A stretch of 50,801 nt of DNA from Criibacterium bergeronii (GCF_001693775.2 NZ_MBEW02000012.1:1-50801); one strand, 5' to 3'. Shown: positions 34,401 to 42,451, numbered from the stretch's first letter. A program made the numbers and translations. The notes: generated from the sequence alone by a model not told the origin.

Positions 34401-34532
34401 GATAAAAAACAAAAATTGCTTGCAAAATATCTCAAAGAGGACTTAGACAGTTATATACAAAATGCTCTTGCATATTTGACAGAATCAGGAGATAATTTTG
34501 AAATAGAAACCCTTAATAAGCTTGAGAGTTAA
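31482..34532 (+). CDS. SARP/BTAD-AAA-TPR transcriptional regulator
   Basis: This 1016-residue protein has three parts. Residues 1-90 form an OmpR-like winged helix (LLFYLLIKKRASRDELSGLFWAE). About 95-240 form the bacterial transcriptional activation domain (BTAD). About 245-560 form an AAA-type ATPase with Walker A GEAGVGKS (276-283) and Walker B ILIVIDDIQYAD (D396-D397). The C-terminal 400 residues are helical TPR-like repeats such as AAAYNYIGEIRRINKDFAQAIKYYKKA. The layout is that of AfsR/SARP and MalT-like signal-transducing ATPases. AAAGGAG precedes TTG 31482. It stands between the hut genes and gltS, so control of glutamate or histidine metabolism is plausible. The ligand is unknown. Confidence 0.88.
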   Translation: MITAKLFGPPVVTYNDKEIFFPYSKAKALLFYLLIKKRASRDELSGLFWAESSDEIAKKNLRNAIYQIKKTFGGVDVLLSPNKSIVKYNDAVELKIDTANFETNSDDLIYDYTGEFLQGFFVKNAEGFDEWLTATRENYLAIYEQKLYDLIEQDKNNNFSSKIRFYAEKLIDVNEFNERAYQILMTYYKDKFNYTAAIEVYKKLETLFSKELAMEPSAESKYIYLGILDLINYTNYKQNSDIKSFFYGRSTELRLLTQNYESLTNGEVAKSIVIKGEAGVGKSRLKDEFLSKIDKSLCHVFETSCYAAEKQYFFKPLAPIISEIKKIMKKSDIELPKNYEKTLSTIFPEFSDNKTNLQNRSLEEIMGEIKFDMMGDIISDILERLSQIKNILIVIDDIQYADSMTISTLSSIILHQKRNDIIFLATYRNEEEKNVENMISSLNLSDKLITINLSRFSEKETKSLVKTAFPKFEWSFELLNKIYEETSGNAFFIIEYLNIIKNGGDINIMTAKMQDIIKSRFLYLSDDAKKILELASLFDDEVNLSTIKALTNYDEFKLIDILEDLEKKYILVETRGKNGISFKFTHQKLQDFIYMNQSDMRRKISHEKIATILEGMLDPKKINIGIYHKIIYHYEQADSKLKALDYKIKVLNYYLDFSHELFPILNHVENSNPNHTYFTKNETLAYFDDIENSLHELSATFIKEQEISPLTISYLHIKGRYLIREGSYEDGITLIRQMINLSYEIGDKDHAIEGYKQLIFYCVQTYKTSQMSIYIDKALNLAVECNYHKEIGILLRLKGLYKLMSKEYQEAESLLLESINTFNITPYIADRYSLNIAAAYNYIGEIRRINKDFAQAIKYYKKAATICKEKNAMISFAIFNVNAGQASYDDGNVQDAKKYFETAYSIYDKLDTVWRKSVASAFLAVIYLKEKNYEKALHLIKEAEKDSQKIQNPHEMGTVFYVKALIKSELDINDKKQKLLAKYLKEDLDSYIQNALAYLTESGDNFEIETLNKLES

Positions 34533-34597
34533 TTAGCTGTATCCACTGCAAATTATAAACTTAGTCTATATTTTAACAGATCTAAGGAGGCGAAATT

Positions 34598-35836
34598 ATG
34601 ACTTTTGAAACTGTAGAAAATGTATTCACCATCACCATGGATATGACATTTACTACTGCACTTGCTGCTGTACTACTTGTTGTCGGCTATGCAATAAGAA
34701 ATAAAGTTAATTTCTTACAAAAATATTGTATACCTGCACCGGTAATTGGCGGATTTTTATTTATGCTATTCACCACTGTTGGACATTTTAACAATTCTTT
34801 CACTTTTAAATTTGACTCTACACTGCAATCATTTTTAATGCTGATGTTCTTTACAACCGTTGGTCTTGGAGCAAGTTTCAAAATCTTGGCAAAAGGCGGA
34901 ATACTTTTAATAGTTTATTGGTTAGTAGCAGGCTTTGTATCAATAGTACAAAACACTATTGGTATTACAGTCGGAAGATTGGTAGGACTTCCTGAGGCTT
35001 ATTCACTTCTTTCCTCCGCCATTACAATGATAGGCGGGCATGGTGCAGGTCTTGCTTATGGTAAAACCTTTGAGGCAATGGGTTATCAATCCGGTCAATT
35101 AGTAGGAGCAGCCGCTGCTACATTTGGTCTTATTTCTTCAGTTATGGTTGGTGGTCCTACCGCATCAAGACTTATAAGAAAATATAACCTACATCCCGAC
35201 CCTGATGAAGTCGAATTTGACACATCAATAGAAGATATAAATGCGTCCAACGGGCAAACTTTAAGCAGCCTAGATGTTATTAAAAACGTTACAGTCATAC
35301 TATTTTGTATGGCAGCTGGTACAATGATTTCAGGATGGATAGGCAAGCTTATAGGTATGTCTTTCCCTACATATGTAGGAGCTATGTTCGTAGCAGTTGT
35401 AGCTAGAAACCTAAATGAGTCTGTTCATTTATACAATTTCCACTTCGGTCTAGTAGACGGTATAGGTGATGTATCACTAAATCTATACTTATCAATAGCT
35501 ATGATGACATTAAAGCTATGGGAGCTTGCAGATTTAGCCGGAGGCATGATTGTTGTACTACTTTGCCAAGTACTATTTCTTGCAGTATTTGCATATTTTG
35601 TAGTATTTAGAATACTTGGCAAAAACTATGACGCCGCAGTAATGTGTGCAGGCTTGCTTGGTCACGCACTTGGTGCTACCCCTACAGCTATAGTTAACCT
35701 TTCAGCTGTAAATGATAAATACGGCATGAGCAGAAAAGCCATGATGATAGTACCAATAGTTGGTGCTTTCCTAGTAGATATCATCTATCAGCCACAAACC
35801 ATTTGGTTTATCAAAAACTTTGTAAAACCGATGTAA
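34598..35836 (+). CDS. gltS: Sodium/glutamate symporter
   Basis: This 412-residue GltS-family carrier couples sodium entry to glutamate transport. Two inverted halves each carry a family motif. The first is IGGHGAGLAYGKTFEAMG (about residues 147-165). The second is CAGLLGHALGATPTAIVNL (about 350-368), with the GxGT/A-type reentrant loops. PAPVIGGFLF near the N-terminus is also conserved. TAAGGAGG precedes ATG 34598. It follows the SARP-type regulator by 65 bases without an obvious terminator, so it may be cotranscribed or controlled by it. Since the hut pathway ends in glutamate, the carrier could import or export that product. Confidence 0.95.
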   Translation: MTFETVENVFTITMDMTFTTALAAVLLVVGYAIRNKVNFLQKYCIPAPVIGGFLFMLFTTVGHFNNSFTFKFDSTLQSFLMLMFFTTVGLGASFKILAKGGILLIVYWLVAGFVSIVQNTIGITVGRLVGLPEAYSLLSSAITMIGGHGAGLAYGKTFEAMGYQSGQLVGAAAATFGLISSVMVGGPTASRLIRKYNLHPDPDEVEFDTSIEDINASNGQTLSSLDVIKNVTVILFCMAAGTMISGWIGKLIGMSFPTYVGAMFVAVVARNLNESVHLYNFHFGLVDGIGDVSLNLYLSIAMMTLKLWELADLAGGMIVVLLCQVLFLAVFAYFVVFRILGKNYDAAVMCAGLLGHALGATPTAIVNLSAVNDKYGMSRKAMMIVPIVGAFLVDIIYQPQTIWFIKNFVKPM

Positions 35837-35906
35837 TGTATAAAGTTTTAATTAATTTTTAAAATATAACTAAAATATAACTAAGTTTATTATTGTAAAA
35901 TAAAAA

Positions 35907-35935
35907 ACCTAAGGAAAAAATCCTTAGGTCTTTTA
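35907..35935. terminator. Bidirectional terminator between gltS and tRNA-Glu
   Basis: ACCTAAGGA-AAAAA-TCCTTAGGT is a perfect 9-bp stem with A residues before and TCTTTTATTTT after. It serves both convergent transcripts. Confidence 0.85.
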
Positions 35936-35949
35936 TTTTACATATTAAT

Positions 35950-36024
35950 TGGTGACCCCTACGGGACTCGAACCCATGTTACTTCCGTGAAAGGGAAGTG
36001 TCTTAACCGCTTGACCAAGGGGCC
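35950..36024 (-). tRNA. tRNA-Glu (anticodon UUC)
   Basis: On the minus strand a complete cloverleaf runs from GGCCCCT to AGGGGTC, then A and an encoded CCA. The anticodon stem CTTCC/GGAAG encloses the loop CTTTCAC with anticodon TTC. The T-loop GGTTCGAGTCC and D-loop GGTCAAGCGGTTAAG are standard. It is a single tRNA with its own consensus promoter. Confidence 0.98.
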
Positions 36025-36042
36025 TTAATTTGTTACTTAGCT

Positions 36043-36071
36043 ATTATACATATAAAACCTGCAATTGTCAA
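36043..36071 (-). promoter_or_regulatory. Consensus promoter of tRNA-Glu
   Basis: On the minus strand TTGACA (36071-36066), exactly 17 bases and TATAAT (36048-36043): a perfect sigma-A promoter about 19 bases before the tRNA. Confidence 0.9.
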
Positions 36072-36240
36072 CCACAAATTTTACGAATAATAATTTCCGG
36101 TGAAAAGATTGATATAGCTTTGTTAAGGTTTAATTAAAATATTACAGCCACTTCATAACTTTACTAATTTTGGTTTTATTTCAACAGCTAAAATAGTATT
36201 ATTATATACAATTCTTATAGTTTTAAGCAAAATATCATTA

Positions 36241-36504
36241 TTGAGCATTGACTCTATAGTATTTGGTGATGCTAATTTAACAAGTCTTTCTTACATTTTA
36301 GCTATATCAACATTAAATCTTCTACCAACATTTTTAATATTAAAAATGCACAAGGCACATTTTTTTGAAGTATTGGTATTAGATGCCTATTTAATCGCTC
36401 AGGCTATGTTTGTAAAAGATAATATTCTTTGGATAATTACTGCAATATACTTTTTTGTTATTTGTATTATTTACTATAAACTAAATAAGCATAGCAAATT
36501 TTGA
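36241..36504 (+). CDS. Small hypothetical membrane protein, start uncertain
   Basis: Up to 87 residues from TTG 36241, with three hydrophobic stretches (around LSYILAISTLNLLPTFLIL, VLVLDAYLIAQAMF and IITAIYFFVICIIYY) and a basic end LNKHSKF. The frame stays open back to 36129 and encodes a further hydrophobic segment (KIVLLYTILIVL), but no ATG or GTG and no ribosome binding site is found. It may therefore be a decayed gene, or start at a rare codon. A strong terminator right after the stop suggests it is or was transcribed. I do not recognise the family. Confidence 0.4.
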   Translation: MSIDSIVFGDANLTSLSYILAISTLNLLPTFLILKMHKAHFFEVLVLDAYLIAQAMFVKDNILWIITAIYFFVICIIYYKLNKHSKF

Positions 36505-36511
36505 TTGCAAG

Positions 36512-36562
36512 GAAGAGTTCAACCAAGGGCAGTATTACTCCTTGGTTAAACTCTTCTTTTTT
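36512..36562 (+). terminator. Strong terminator after the small membrane ORF
   Basis: GAAGAGTT and AACCAAGG (36512-36528) pair with CCTTGGTT and AACTCTTC (36540-36556), with one mismatch, then six T residues follow. Confidence 0.9.
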
Positions 36563-36673
36563 CAATTAGATTAAAAGCTACTCTGTAAAATATGACATTT
36601 TTTACATATTTATGCAAATTTATCTCCTAAGCAAAATTGATTTGTGGTTACTATGGCGTAGTTCATAAAATTT

Positions 36674-36682
36674 TGATATAAT
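36674..36682 (+). promoter_or_regulatory. Extended -10 promoter of the secreted-protein/DnaC-like unit
   Basis: TGATATAAT at 36674-36682 is an extended -10 about 57 bases before the start codon. There is no good -35. Confidence 0.5.
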
Positions 36683-36738
36683 AAAATTATAAATATTGGT
36701 CATTTAGTTTAGTATTAAGTTTAATAGGAGAGTTTAAA

Positions 36739-37230
36739 ATGAAAAAATATAAAAAATTTATCCTATTTACGATAGCTTTGATGGTTTTGTCCGTATTTTG
36801 CAATTTTTCTTTTGCTGAACAAGCACTAAATGCTACACCTCAATCAAATGCAGCTTATTATAGCTACAAAGATTTTATAACCGTTACAGACCAATTTGAC
36901 GTAGGCAGTCAGACAGTCTACTGCAACGCTGTTTGCTCAGTATACAGGGAAAAATTGTCAACCGGCACAATCAATCACTTTTTAAATGTACAGGATGTTA
37001 CTCAGACTTTAAATCCAAGCTCCTACTATTATTTAAGCGATACAGATACAGCTATAAACGATAATAAAATCCAATGTGTCGGCGTCTTAAATATATCTAT
37101 ACCACCGGCTACTATAAGCGGTATAATAGACAATGACCTACTTAGTCTTTCCTCTGAAAAACCCGATAAAAGGGCTAACGCTTGGACAAATAGACAAAGC
37201 TATAACACTTACATCATATTAAATGTATAA
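36739..37230 (+). CDS. Secreted protein of unknown function
   Basis: This 163-residue protein has a clear signal peptide (MKKYKKF, then a hydrophobic core ending CNFSFA, with cleavage after about A26). The mature part is about 137 residues, rich in Ser, Thr, Asn, Tyr and Asp and probably beta-structured (YKDFITVTDQFDVGSQTVYCNAVCSVYREKL). It contains three Cys in the mature region (two in YCNAVC, one in IQCVG). TAGGAG precedes ATG 36739. It lies 38 bases upstream of the DnaC-like gene. I recognise no family. There is no lipobox, sortase motif or repeat, so it is presumably released or loosely attached. Confidence 0.75.
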   Translation: MKKYKKFILFTIALMVLSVFCNFSFAEQALNATPQSNAAYYSYKDFITVTDQFDVGSQTVYCNAVCSVYREKLSTGTINHFLNVQDVTQTLNPSSYYYLSDTDTAINDNKIQCVGVLNISIPPATISGIIDNDLLSLSSEKPDKRANAWTNRQSYNTYIILNV

Positions 37231-37268
37231 ATACAATATGACTTAATATATTTTGCAAAGGGGGTATC

Positions 37269-38264
37269 ATGAAAAAACATTCCGAGCTAACAAGTCAATT
37301 AAGGCTTGAATACGAGCAAAAGCAAAGAAAAATAAAATATATAGCCGAGCACAACAAAAAGCTTTTTTATGATAAATATCCCTACATAAAGCATTTGGAT
37401 GACAGCATAAATAATCTATACCTAAAAATTATGAAAATCACCATAAATGACGAAAATATCAACGAAACAAAGGCTAAGCTAGAACTTGAAATAGAAACTA
37501 TTAAACAGGAAAAAGATAAATATATTAAGCTAAACCACGTTGATACCGCCCTACTTTATCCAAAATACGAGTGCAATATCTGCCATGATACAGGAATTAT
37601 AACCCAAGATGCAGTATCTAGACCCTGTAGCTGTTATACAAAAAGATATAACGCTTTGGTATATGAAAACTCCGGTCTTAAAAACCTTACAGATACTCAA
37701 AACTTTGACAACTTTGATTTGAAAATATTTTCTGATGAACCAATAAATGACACAACCCCTAGAAAAAGTATGCAAAAACTAAAAGAAATCGGTGAGGACT
37801 TTGCAGATAATTTTGATGATGAGCAGCATAAATCCATGCTATTTATTGGAAAAACAGGACTTGGAAAAACCTATCTTGCACTTAGCATAGCTCAAAGACT
37901 AATTGCAAAAAATAAATCAGTAGTCTACGAAACCAGCCTCCAGCTATTTGAAAAACTTGCCCGTACAGTATTTAACAAAACAGAGGAGATAACTGACAGA
38001 GGTTTTTATGATTTAGTATACGAAGCAGACCTGCTGATTATCGATGATTTAGGCACAGAAATAGTCAACGACTACGTCAACAGCCAACTTTTCAATATAG
38101 TAAATACAAGGATATTAGCAAATAAAAAAATCATCATTTCTACAAACCTTACAGCAGTAGAAATAAATGACAGATATGAAAGAAGAATAACCTCAAGGCT
38201 CTTCGACAGAAATGATTTCGTTCATTATAAATTCATAGGCACAGACCTAAGATGGAGAAAATAA
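37269..38264 (+). CDS. DnaC/DnaI-like helicase-loader ATPase
   Basis: This 331-residue AAA+ protein is of the DnaC/DnaI/IstB type. An N-terminal helical region (1-95) is followed by a zinc-binding segment with CxxC (C102, C105) and CSC (C120, C122), as in clostridial and DnaI-like loaders. The ATPase core has Walker A GKTGLGKT (194-201), Walker B LLIIDDLGTE, sensor IISTNL and an Arg-finger region YERRITSRLF. It probably loads the replicative helicase together with the DnaD-like protein at 17964. GGGGGTATC precedes ATG 37269. IS21 IstB helpers share the core, but no IS21 transposase is nearby. Confidence 0.88.
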   Translation: MKKHSELTSQLRLEYEQKQRKIKYIAEHNKKLFYDKYPYIKHLDDSINNLYLKIMKITINDENINETKAKLELEIETIKQEKDKYIKLNHVDTALLYPKYECNICHDTGIITQDAVSRPCSCYTKRYNALVYENSGLKNLTDTQNFDNFDLKIFSDEPINDTTPRKSMQKLKEIGEDFADNFDDEQHKSMLFIGKTGLGKTYLALSIAQRLIAKNKSVVYETSLQLFEKLARTVFNKTEEITDRGFYDLVYEADLLIIDDLGTEIVNDYVNSQLFNIVNTRILANKKIIISTNLTAVEINDRYERRITSRLFDRNDFVHYKFIGTDLRWRK

Positions 38265-38317
38265 TAGTTCTGCTAATAAAATAATTTAATATTATTTTTC
38301 TCATTTTCAAAATTTGC

Positions 38318-38344
38318 TTGACATTATCTTTCTTTAACTATAAT
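38318..38344 (+). promoter_or_regulatory. Putative promoter of the second degV gene
   Basis: TTGACA (38318-38323) and TATAAT (38339-38344) are both perfect but only 15 bases apart. TAATCT at 38341-38346 would give 17. The leader is about 95 bases. Confidence 0.45.
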
Positions 38345-38443
38345 CTATAAATAATACTTTTAAAATTTTGAGTTAATATTAAATTATGCGTAAAATATAA
38401 AAGATTGTATCAAGCTTTTATATTATTTATACAAGGAGAATAA

Positions 38444-39307
38444 ATGGGCAAAATAGCTATACTCACTGACTCAGGTTGTGGATTAGAGCCTACTGAGATT
38501 ACAAATTCCACTTATGTTGTACCACTACATATCAACTTCAAAGAAAAATCCTATAGAGATAATATAGATATTACCGCAGCTGAAGTGTACGATAGAATGC
38601 TAAAAGGTGACATCCCAAAAACCAGTATAGCTCCTATGGGAGACATAGAAAGCATGATTAAAAAAATTAAAGAAGATGGCTACGACCAAATCATATCCAT
38701 CTCTATTTCATCAGGCTTGAGCGGTATTTATAATGCAATGAATTTAGCACTAGGACAAGCTGAGGGAATTAAGTACAAATCCTTTGACACCAAAAATATA
38801 TCTATAGGTGCAGGATTTTTTGTAATATACGCTCAAACTCTGCTTGATAAATTTGACTCAGTAGACGATTTATACGATGAGCTACAAAGTAAGCTTTACA
38901 ATTCAAAATTATTTTTCAACATAGACACACTAAAGTTCTTAATCGAAGGCGGAAGAATAGGAAAAGTCTTAGGCGGCATAGGCTCAATGCTTAAAATAAC
39001 ACCCGTCATGTCATGTGATAAAGACGGAGTATACTACACCGTATCTAAAAAAAGAAGCTCTGAAAAAGCTATCGAAGACATGATTACACAGGTAAAAGCA
39101 TTTTTAGCTGAGCATGGGGCATACAAAAATAGATATTATTTTACCCTTGTATATAGAAATGACGAAAATGTGCTCCAAAGATTTACAACATCACTTGCAG
39201 ATGAGTTTGCAAATGCCACAAAGCTTATACAATATAAAACCGTAAGCCCCGCATTGGGAGTCCATACAGGTCCGGGACTAATAGGGCTTGGTGCATTTTG
39301 CTTTTAA
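38444..39307 (+). CDS. DegV-family fatty-acid-binding protein (copy 2)
   Basis: This 287-residue DegV protein is only distantly similar to the copy at 23420. It keeps ILTDSGCGL, VVPLHINFKEKSYRDNIDI, KTSIAPMGDI, ISISISSGLSGIYNAM, LIEGGRIG and the terminal VHTGPGLIGLGAF. Its role should be fatty-acid binding for FakA-dependent phosphorylation, probably with a different acyl preference from copy 1. AAGGAGAATAA precedes ATG 38444. It has its own promoter and a strong terminator and no linked regulator. Confidence 0.92.
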   Translation: MGKIAILTDSGCGLEPTEITNSTYVVPLHINFKEKSYRDNIDITAAEVYDRMLKGDIPKTSIAPMGDIESMIKKIKEDGYDQIISISISSGLSGIYNAMNLALGQAEGIKYKSFDTKNISIGAGFFVIYAQTLLDKFDSVDDLYDELQSKLYNSKLFFNIDTLKFLIEGGRIGKVLGGIGSMLKITPVMSCDKDGVYYTVSKKRSSEKAIEDMITQVKAFLAEHGAYKNRYYFTLVYRNDENVLQRFTTSLADEFANATKLIQYKTVSPALGVHTGPGLIGLGAFCF

Positions 39308-39322
39308 AATCTAATAATACTC

Positions 39323-39349
39323 AACACCAGCTTATGCTGGTGTTTTTTG
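39323..39349 (+). terminator. Terminator after the second degV gene
   Basis: AACACCAGC-TTAT-GCTGGTGTT followed by T residues is a perfect 9-bp stem with a tetraloop. Confidence 0.92.
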
Positions 39350-39417
39350 TTGGTATAGAATATTTGATTTAAAAATATTGCGTAAATACACTTTTTTATT
39401 AAATCTAAATTTAGTAT

Positions 39418-39726
39418 TTATTTTAAAATATTACTTATATGCAGTGTACGATTGCTTAGCTCATTATTTTCATTTAATAATAAATTCTTCAAAAATAATT
39501 CCAAGTATTCAGTTGTCTCAAAAATACCATTTTTAATGTCGTTATAATTTGCTCTAACTAGAGAATTTCTAAAATACCAAGCATTATTGGAAAATATATC
39601 ATTTGTAACTTCAAACCCTAATGTCCTCAAACATTTTATAAAAAATACCGCTGTTGTCCTAGTATTCCCTTCCCCGAATAAGTGAATTTGCCATAATTTT
39701 GAGACAAAATCCGCTAGATGTGTCAT
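39418..39726 (-). pseudogene. Truncated Fic-family protein, C-terminal fragment
   Basis: The 102 codons match only the C-terminal part of Fic-domain AMP-transferases. WQIHLFGEGNTRTTAVFFIKCLRTLGF corresponds to the HPFxEGNTRT active-site motif, with Pro replaced by Leu, and WYFRNSLVRANYND to the next conserved helices. The N-terminal half of the domain is missing, an in-frame stop lies seven codons upstream of the first ATG, and no ribosome binding site is present. The catalytic His remains, but the fragment is probably inactive. It may be what is left of a Fic/Doc-type gene deleted during rearrangement beside rny. Confidence 0.75.
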
Positions 39727-39794
39727 AGCTTGTCTAATATTTTATTTATTAATTATATACGAAAAAAGCAACAAATACGATTAAAACTTTTATC

Positions 39795-39828
39795 AAAAAA
39801 AGAAGGCTCAATTTTAAATTGAACCTTC
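39795..39828 (-). terminator. Terminator of rny
   Basis: On the minus strand GAAGGTTCAA-TTTAAA-TTGAGCCTTC, with one T-G wobble, is followed by seven T residues. Confidence 0.9.
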
Positions 39829-39838
39829 CCATCATTTT

Positions 39839-41374
39839 TTATCTTGCAAATTCTGTTGTATGTGTTTCTCTTATTATGTTTACTTTAATCTGTCCCGGAT
39901 ATTCCATTTCCTTTTCTATAGTTCTTGCTACGTCATAAGCCAGTTTTGGCAACAGTTTGTCAGAAATCTTATCCGGCTTAACCATTATGCGTACTTCTCT
40001 ACCGGCTTGTATAGCAAAGGATTTTTCTACTTCTTGGAATGAATTAGCTATTGTTTCTAATTTTTCAAGCCTCTTTACATATGACTCTAGGGTTTCTCTT
40101 CTTGCACCAGGTCTAGCGGCTGATAAAGCATCTGCTGCTGTAACTATGACCGCCTCTACAGATTGTGGTTCATAGTCGCCGTGGTGGGTAGACATGGCAT
40201 GGATGACTTCCGATGATTCCTTGTATCTTTTTAGTATATCCATACCTATTTCTACATGTGTGCCTTCTACTTCATGGTCGATAGCTTTGCCGATGTCATG
40301 GAAAATGCCGGCTCTTTTTGCCAGTTTTACATTTACTCCCAGCTCTGCTGCTATTATACCGCAAATTTCGGCTATTTCTATTGAATGTGATAAAACATTT
40401 TGTCCGTAGCTTGTACGATAGTGAAGTCTACCAAGTAGTTTTACAAGCTCAGGGTGTACTCCGTAGATGCCAACTTTCATTAGAGCTTTTTCGCCCTCTT
40501 CTTTGATGTTTTTCTCTACTTCTTTTTTAGCCTTGTCTACCATTTCTTCGATTCTAGCAGGGTGTATTCTGCCATCGATGACAAGTTTATCAAGTGCTAT
40601 TCTTGCCACTTCTCTTCTTATTGGGTCAAATGATGATAACACTACTGCCTCAGGTGTATCGTCTACTATTAGGTCAACTCCTGTAAGTGTTTCTAAGGCT
40701 CTAATATTTCTACCCTCTCTACCTATTATTCTGCCCTTCATTTCGTCATTTGGCAAGGATACTACTGACACTGTAGTTTCTGCTACTTCGTCAGCCGCTA
40801 TTCTTTGGATTGCGTAGGCTATAATCCATCTTGCCTGATTTTCTGCGTCTTCTTTTGCGATTTGAACTTGCTCTTTTATCTTCATAGAAAGCTCATTTTT
40901 TACTTCCTGTTCACTTCTTTCTATGATATAGTTTTTAGCCTGTTCAACCGAAAATCCTGATATTTCTTCAAGTTTTTTGAGCTGCTCTGATTTTACAGCT
41001 TCGATTTGAGATTCTTTTACTTCTAAATTTTCTTTTTCTTGTAATAATTTCTTTTCTTTTTCTTCTGTTTGTGCGAATTTTTTATCAAGGGATTCTTCTT
41101 TTTGTACTAATCTTTTTTCAAACTTTTGTAGTTCGCTTCTTCTATCTTTATATTCAGCATCATAGTCGCTTCGCATCCTTTGGACTTCTTCTTTAGCCCC
41201 TAAGATTATCTCTTTTTTCTGAGTCTCAGCATCTTTTTGAGCCGAAGATTTAAGATTTTTTGCGTATTCTTCAGCGGAGCCGATAGCTTTTTCACTCATA
41301 TTTTTTCTAAGCAAATATCCAATTGCTAAGCATATAATTCCGACTACTACCGGCACTAATATATTTAAACCCAT
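39839..41374 (-). CDS. rny: Ribonuclease Y
   Basis: RNase Y is the membrane-anchored endoribonuclease that starts mRNA decay in many Firmicutes. The 511 residues have the expected order. A single N-terminal membrane anchor ([20 protein letters not shown]) is followed by a long charged coiled coil (30-200), a KH domain (about 205-265, [15 protein letters not shown]) and an HD domain (about 330-420, [23 protein letters not shown]). The C-terminus ends [22 protein letters not shown] 41374 follows GGAGG by eight bases. A GTG three codons upstream lies within the ribosome binding site. In many relatives rny lies directly after recA on the same strand. Here it is inverted and separated from it. Confidence 0.97.
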   Translation of the reverse strand: MGLNILVPVVVGIICLAIGYLLRKNMSEKAIGSAEEYAKNLKSSAQKDAETQKKEIILGAKEEVQRMRSDYDAEYKDRRSELQKFEKRLVQKEESLDKKFAQTEEKEKKLLQEKENLEVKESQIEAVKSEQLKKLEEISGFSVEQAKNYIIERSEQEVKNELSMKIKEQVQIAKEDAENQARWIIAYAIQRIAADEVAETTVSVVSLPNDEMKGRIIGREGRNIRALETLTGVDLIVDDTPEAVVLSSFDPIRREVARIALDKLVIDGRIHPARIEEMVDKAKKEVEKNIKEEGEKALMKVGIYGVHPELVKLLGRLHYRTSYGQNVLSHSIEIAEICGIIAAELGVNVKLAKRAGIFHDIGKAIDHEVEGTHVEIGMDILKRYKESSEVIHAMSTHHGDYEPQSVEAVIVTAADALSAARPGARRETLESYVKRLEKLETIANSFQEVEKSFAIQAGREVRIMVKPDKISDKLLPKLAYDVARTIEKEMEYPGQIKVNIIRETHTTEFAR

Positions 41375-41854
41375 TTTGACCACCTCCTATTTTTTTAGAT
41401 TTTCGGAAGCAATCTTGAGATATTAAAATGTATAATTTAATGGTAATATTTTTCTACCAATTAACATTAAACTTTTGTATTCTTGGATTACTTCCTTTCT
41501 TGATTTAAATTTATCGTATTTGAATTTTATAAACTACCCTTATATTTTAAATGGTTTGAAATATTATGTCAACCTGTTAATTAATCATTTTCCTTAATTT
41601 TCTAAATATGATATTGTTTTCAAATGTTAATCAAATTTACAGCTTTGTGCTTATAAAAAATACATAACTGCAAAGCTAATGTAAAAAACTTTTAAAATAT
41701 TTTAAATATCTCTACAATTACCACTTTAAATTATTATTTGTATACTCAAATTGCTAAATGTGTTATAATAATAAAGTATATATTTGAAGAAACCTTTCAT
41801 TTTATCACGCATATACACGAATATAATTGATAATTTTTTTAATAGGAAAAAGGA
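41375..41854. other. 480-base divergent intergenic region between rny and the phosphatase gene
   Basis: AT-rich. On the plus strand TGTTATAAT (41761-41769) is an extended -10 for the downstream operon. AGCTTTG (41641-41647) and CAAAGCT (41671-41677) form a hairpin, with weaker flanking TTTAC/GTAAA pairing, but no T-run follows on either strand. I see no ORF and no known RNA family. Confidence 0.5.
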
Positions 41855-42451
41855 GTGATTAGACTGAGAGAGCTTTATTTTATACGACACGCTGAAAGTG
41901 AGCTAAATACTCAAGGCAAATTTTCAGGTCTTTTGGATTGTGACATCACTGAAAAGGGCAAGGAGCAAATAAACGCACTAAAAAATTATATAAAACCCGA
42001 AAATATAGATGTAACTTATACATCTCCGCTTAAAAGAGCCTATCAGACAGCTCTTGCTGTATCTGATAATCCTATAATAGTAAATGACCTGCATGAAATG
42101 AACTTTGGCGATATAGACGGTGAGCAGATACTAAAAGTCAAAGAGCTCTACCCTGATATATTTGAAAAGTTGGATAACCCTGAGCTTGATTTTAGGTTTC
42201 CAAACGGCGAAAGTAAGTCCGACATATTAAACCGCACTAGAGCCGTTATCAAGGATATTTTAAACAGAAATGACTGTCAAAAAATCGCAATAGTTTGCCA
42301 CACTATTGTCATAATGTCATGTATATCCGATATTTTGACAAACAGTGCCTCTCTTTTGTGGAGACTGGAATTTGCCAATTGTAGCGTGACAAAAGTGAAA
42401 TTGTTTGATGATAAAGCTGTACTTAGCTATTTAAATAGGAGTGCCCAATGA
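41855..42451 (+). CDS. Histidine-phosphatase-superfamily protein (phosphoglycerate-mutase-like)
   Basis: This protein of about 198 residues is in the branch-1 histidine phosphatase family. LYFIRHAESELN holds the phospho-accepting His and the following Glu. TSPLKRAYQTA holds the conserved Arg, MNFGDIDGE the catalytic Glu, and IAIVCHTIVIM the second His. Small phosphatases such as CobC, PhoE and GpmB-like enzymes share this core, so the substrate is open. The start is ambiguous. GTG 41855 follows TAGGA by eight bases, but the stronger AAGGAG lies eight bases before CTG 41864, which would remove three residues. It begins an operon continuing to recA. Confidence 0.85.
   Translation: MIRLRELYFIRHAESELNTQGKFSGLLDCDITEKGKEQINALKNYIKPENIDVTYTSPLKRAYQTALAVSDNPIIVNDLHEMNFGDIDGEQILKVKELYPDIFEKLDNPELDFRFPNGESKSDILNRTRAVIKDILNRNDCQKIAIVCHTIVIMSCISDILTNSASLLWRLEFANCSVTKVKLFDDKAVLSYLNRSAQ

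Noticed and set aside
36598..36635. Minus-strand mini-ORF with AGGAG before a TTG, about 23 codons, overlapping the terminator at 36512-36562
   Set aside because: No similarity or conserved features, its 3' end falls inside a strong terminator stem, and a single AGGAG match is expected by chance in this genome.
37269..38264. IS21 IstB transposition helper
   Set aside because: The zinc-binding CxxC/CSC segment and the lack of an IstA gene favour a DnaC/DnaI-type loader.
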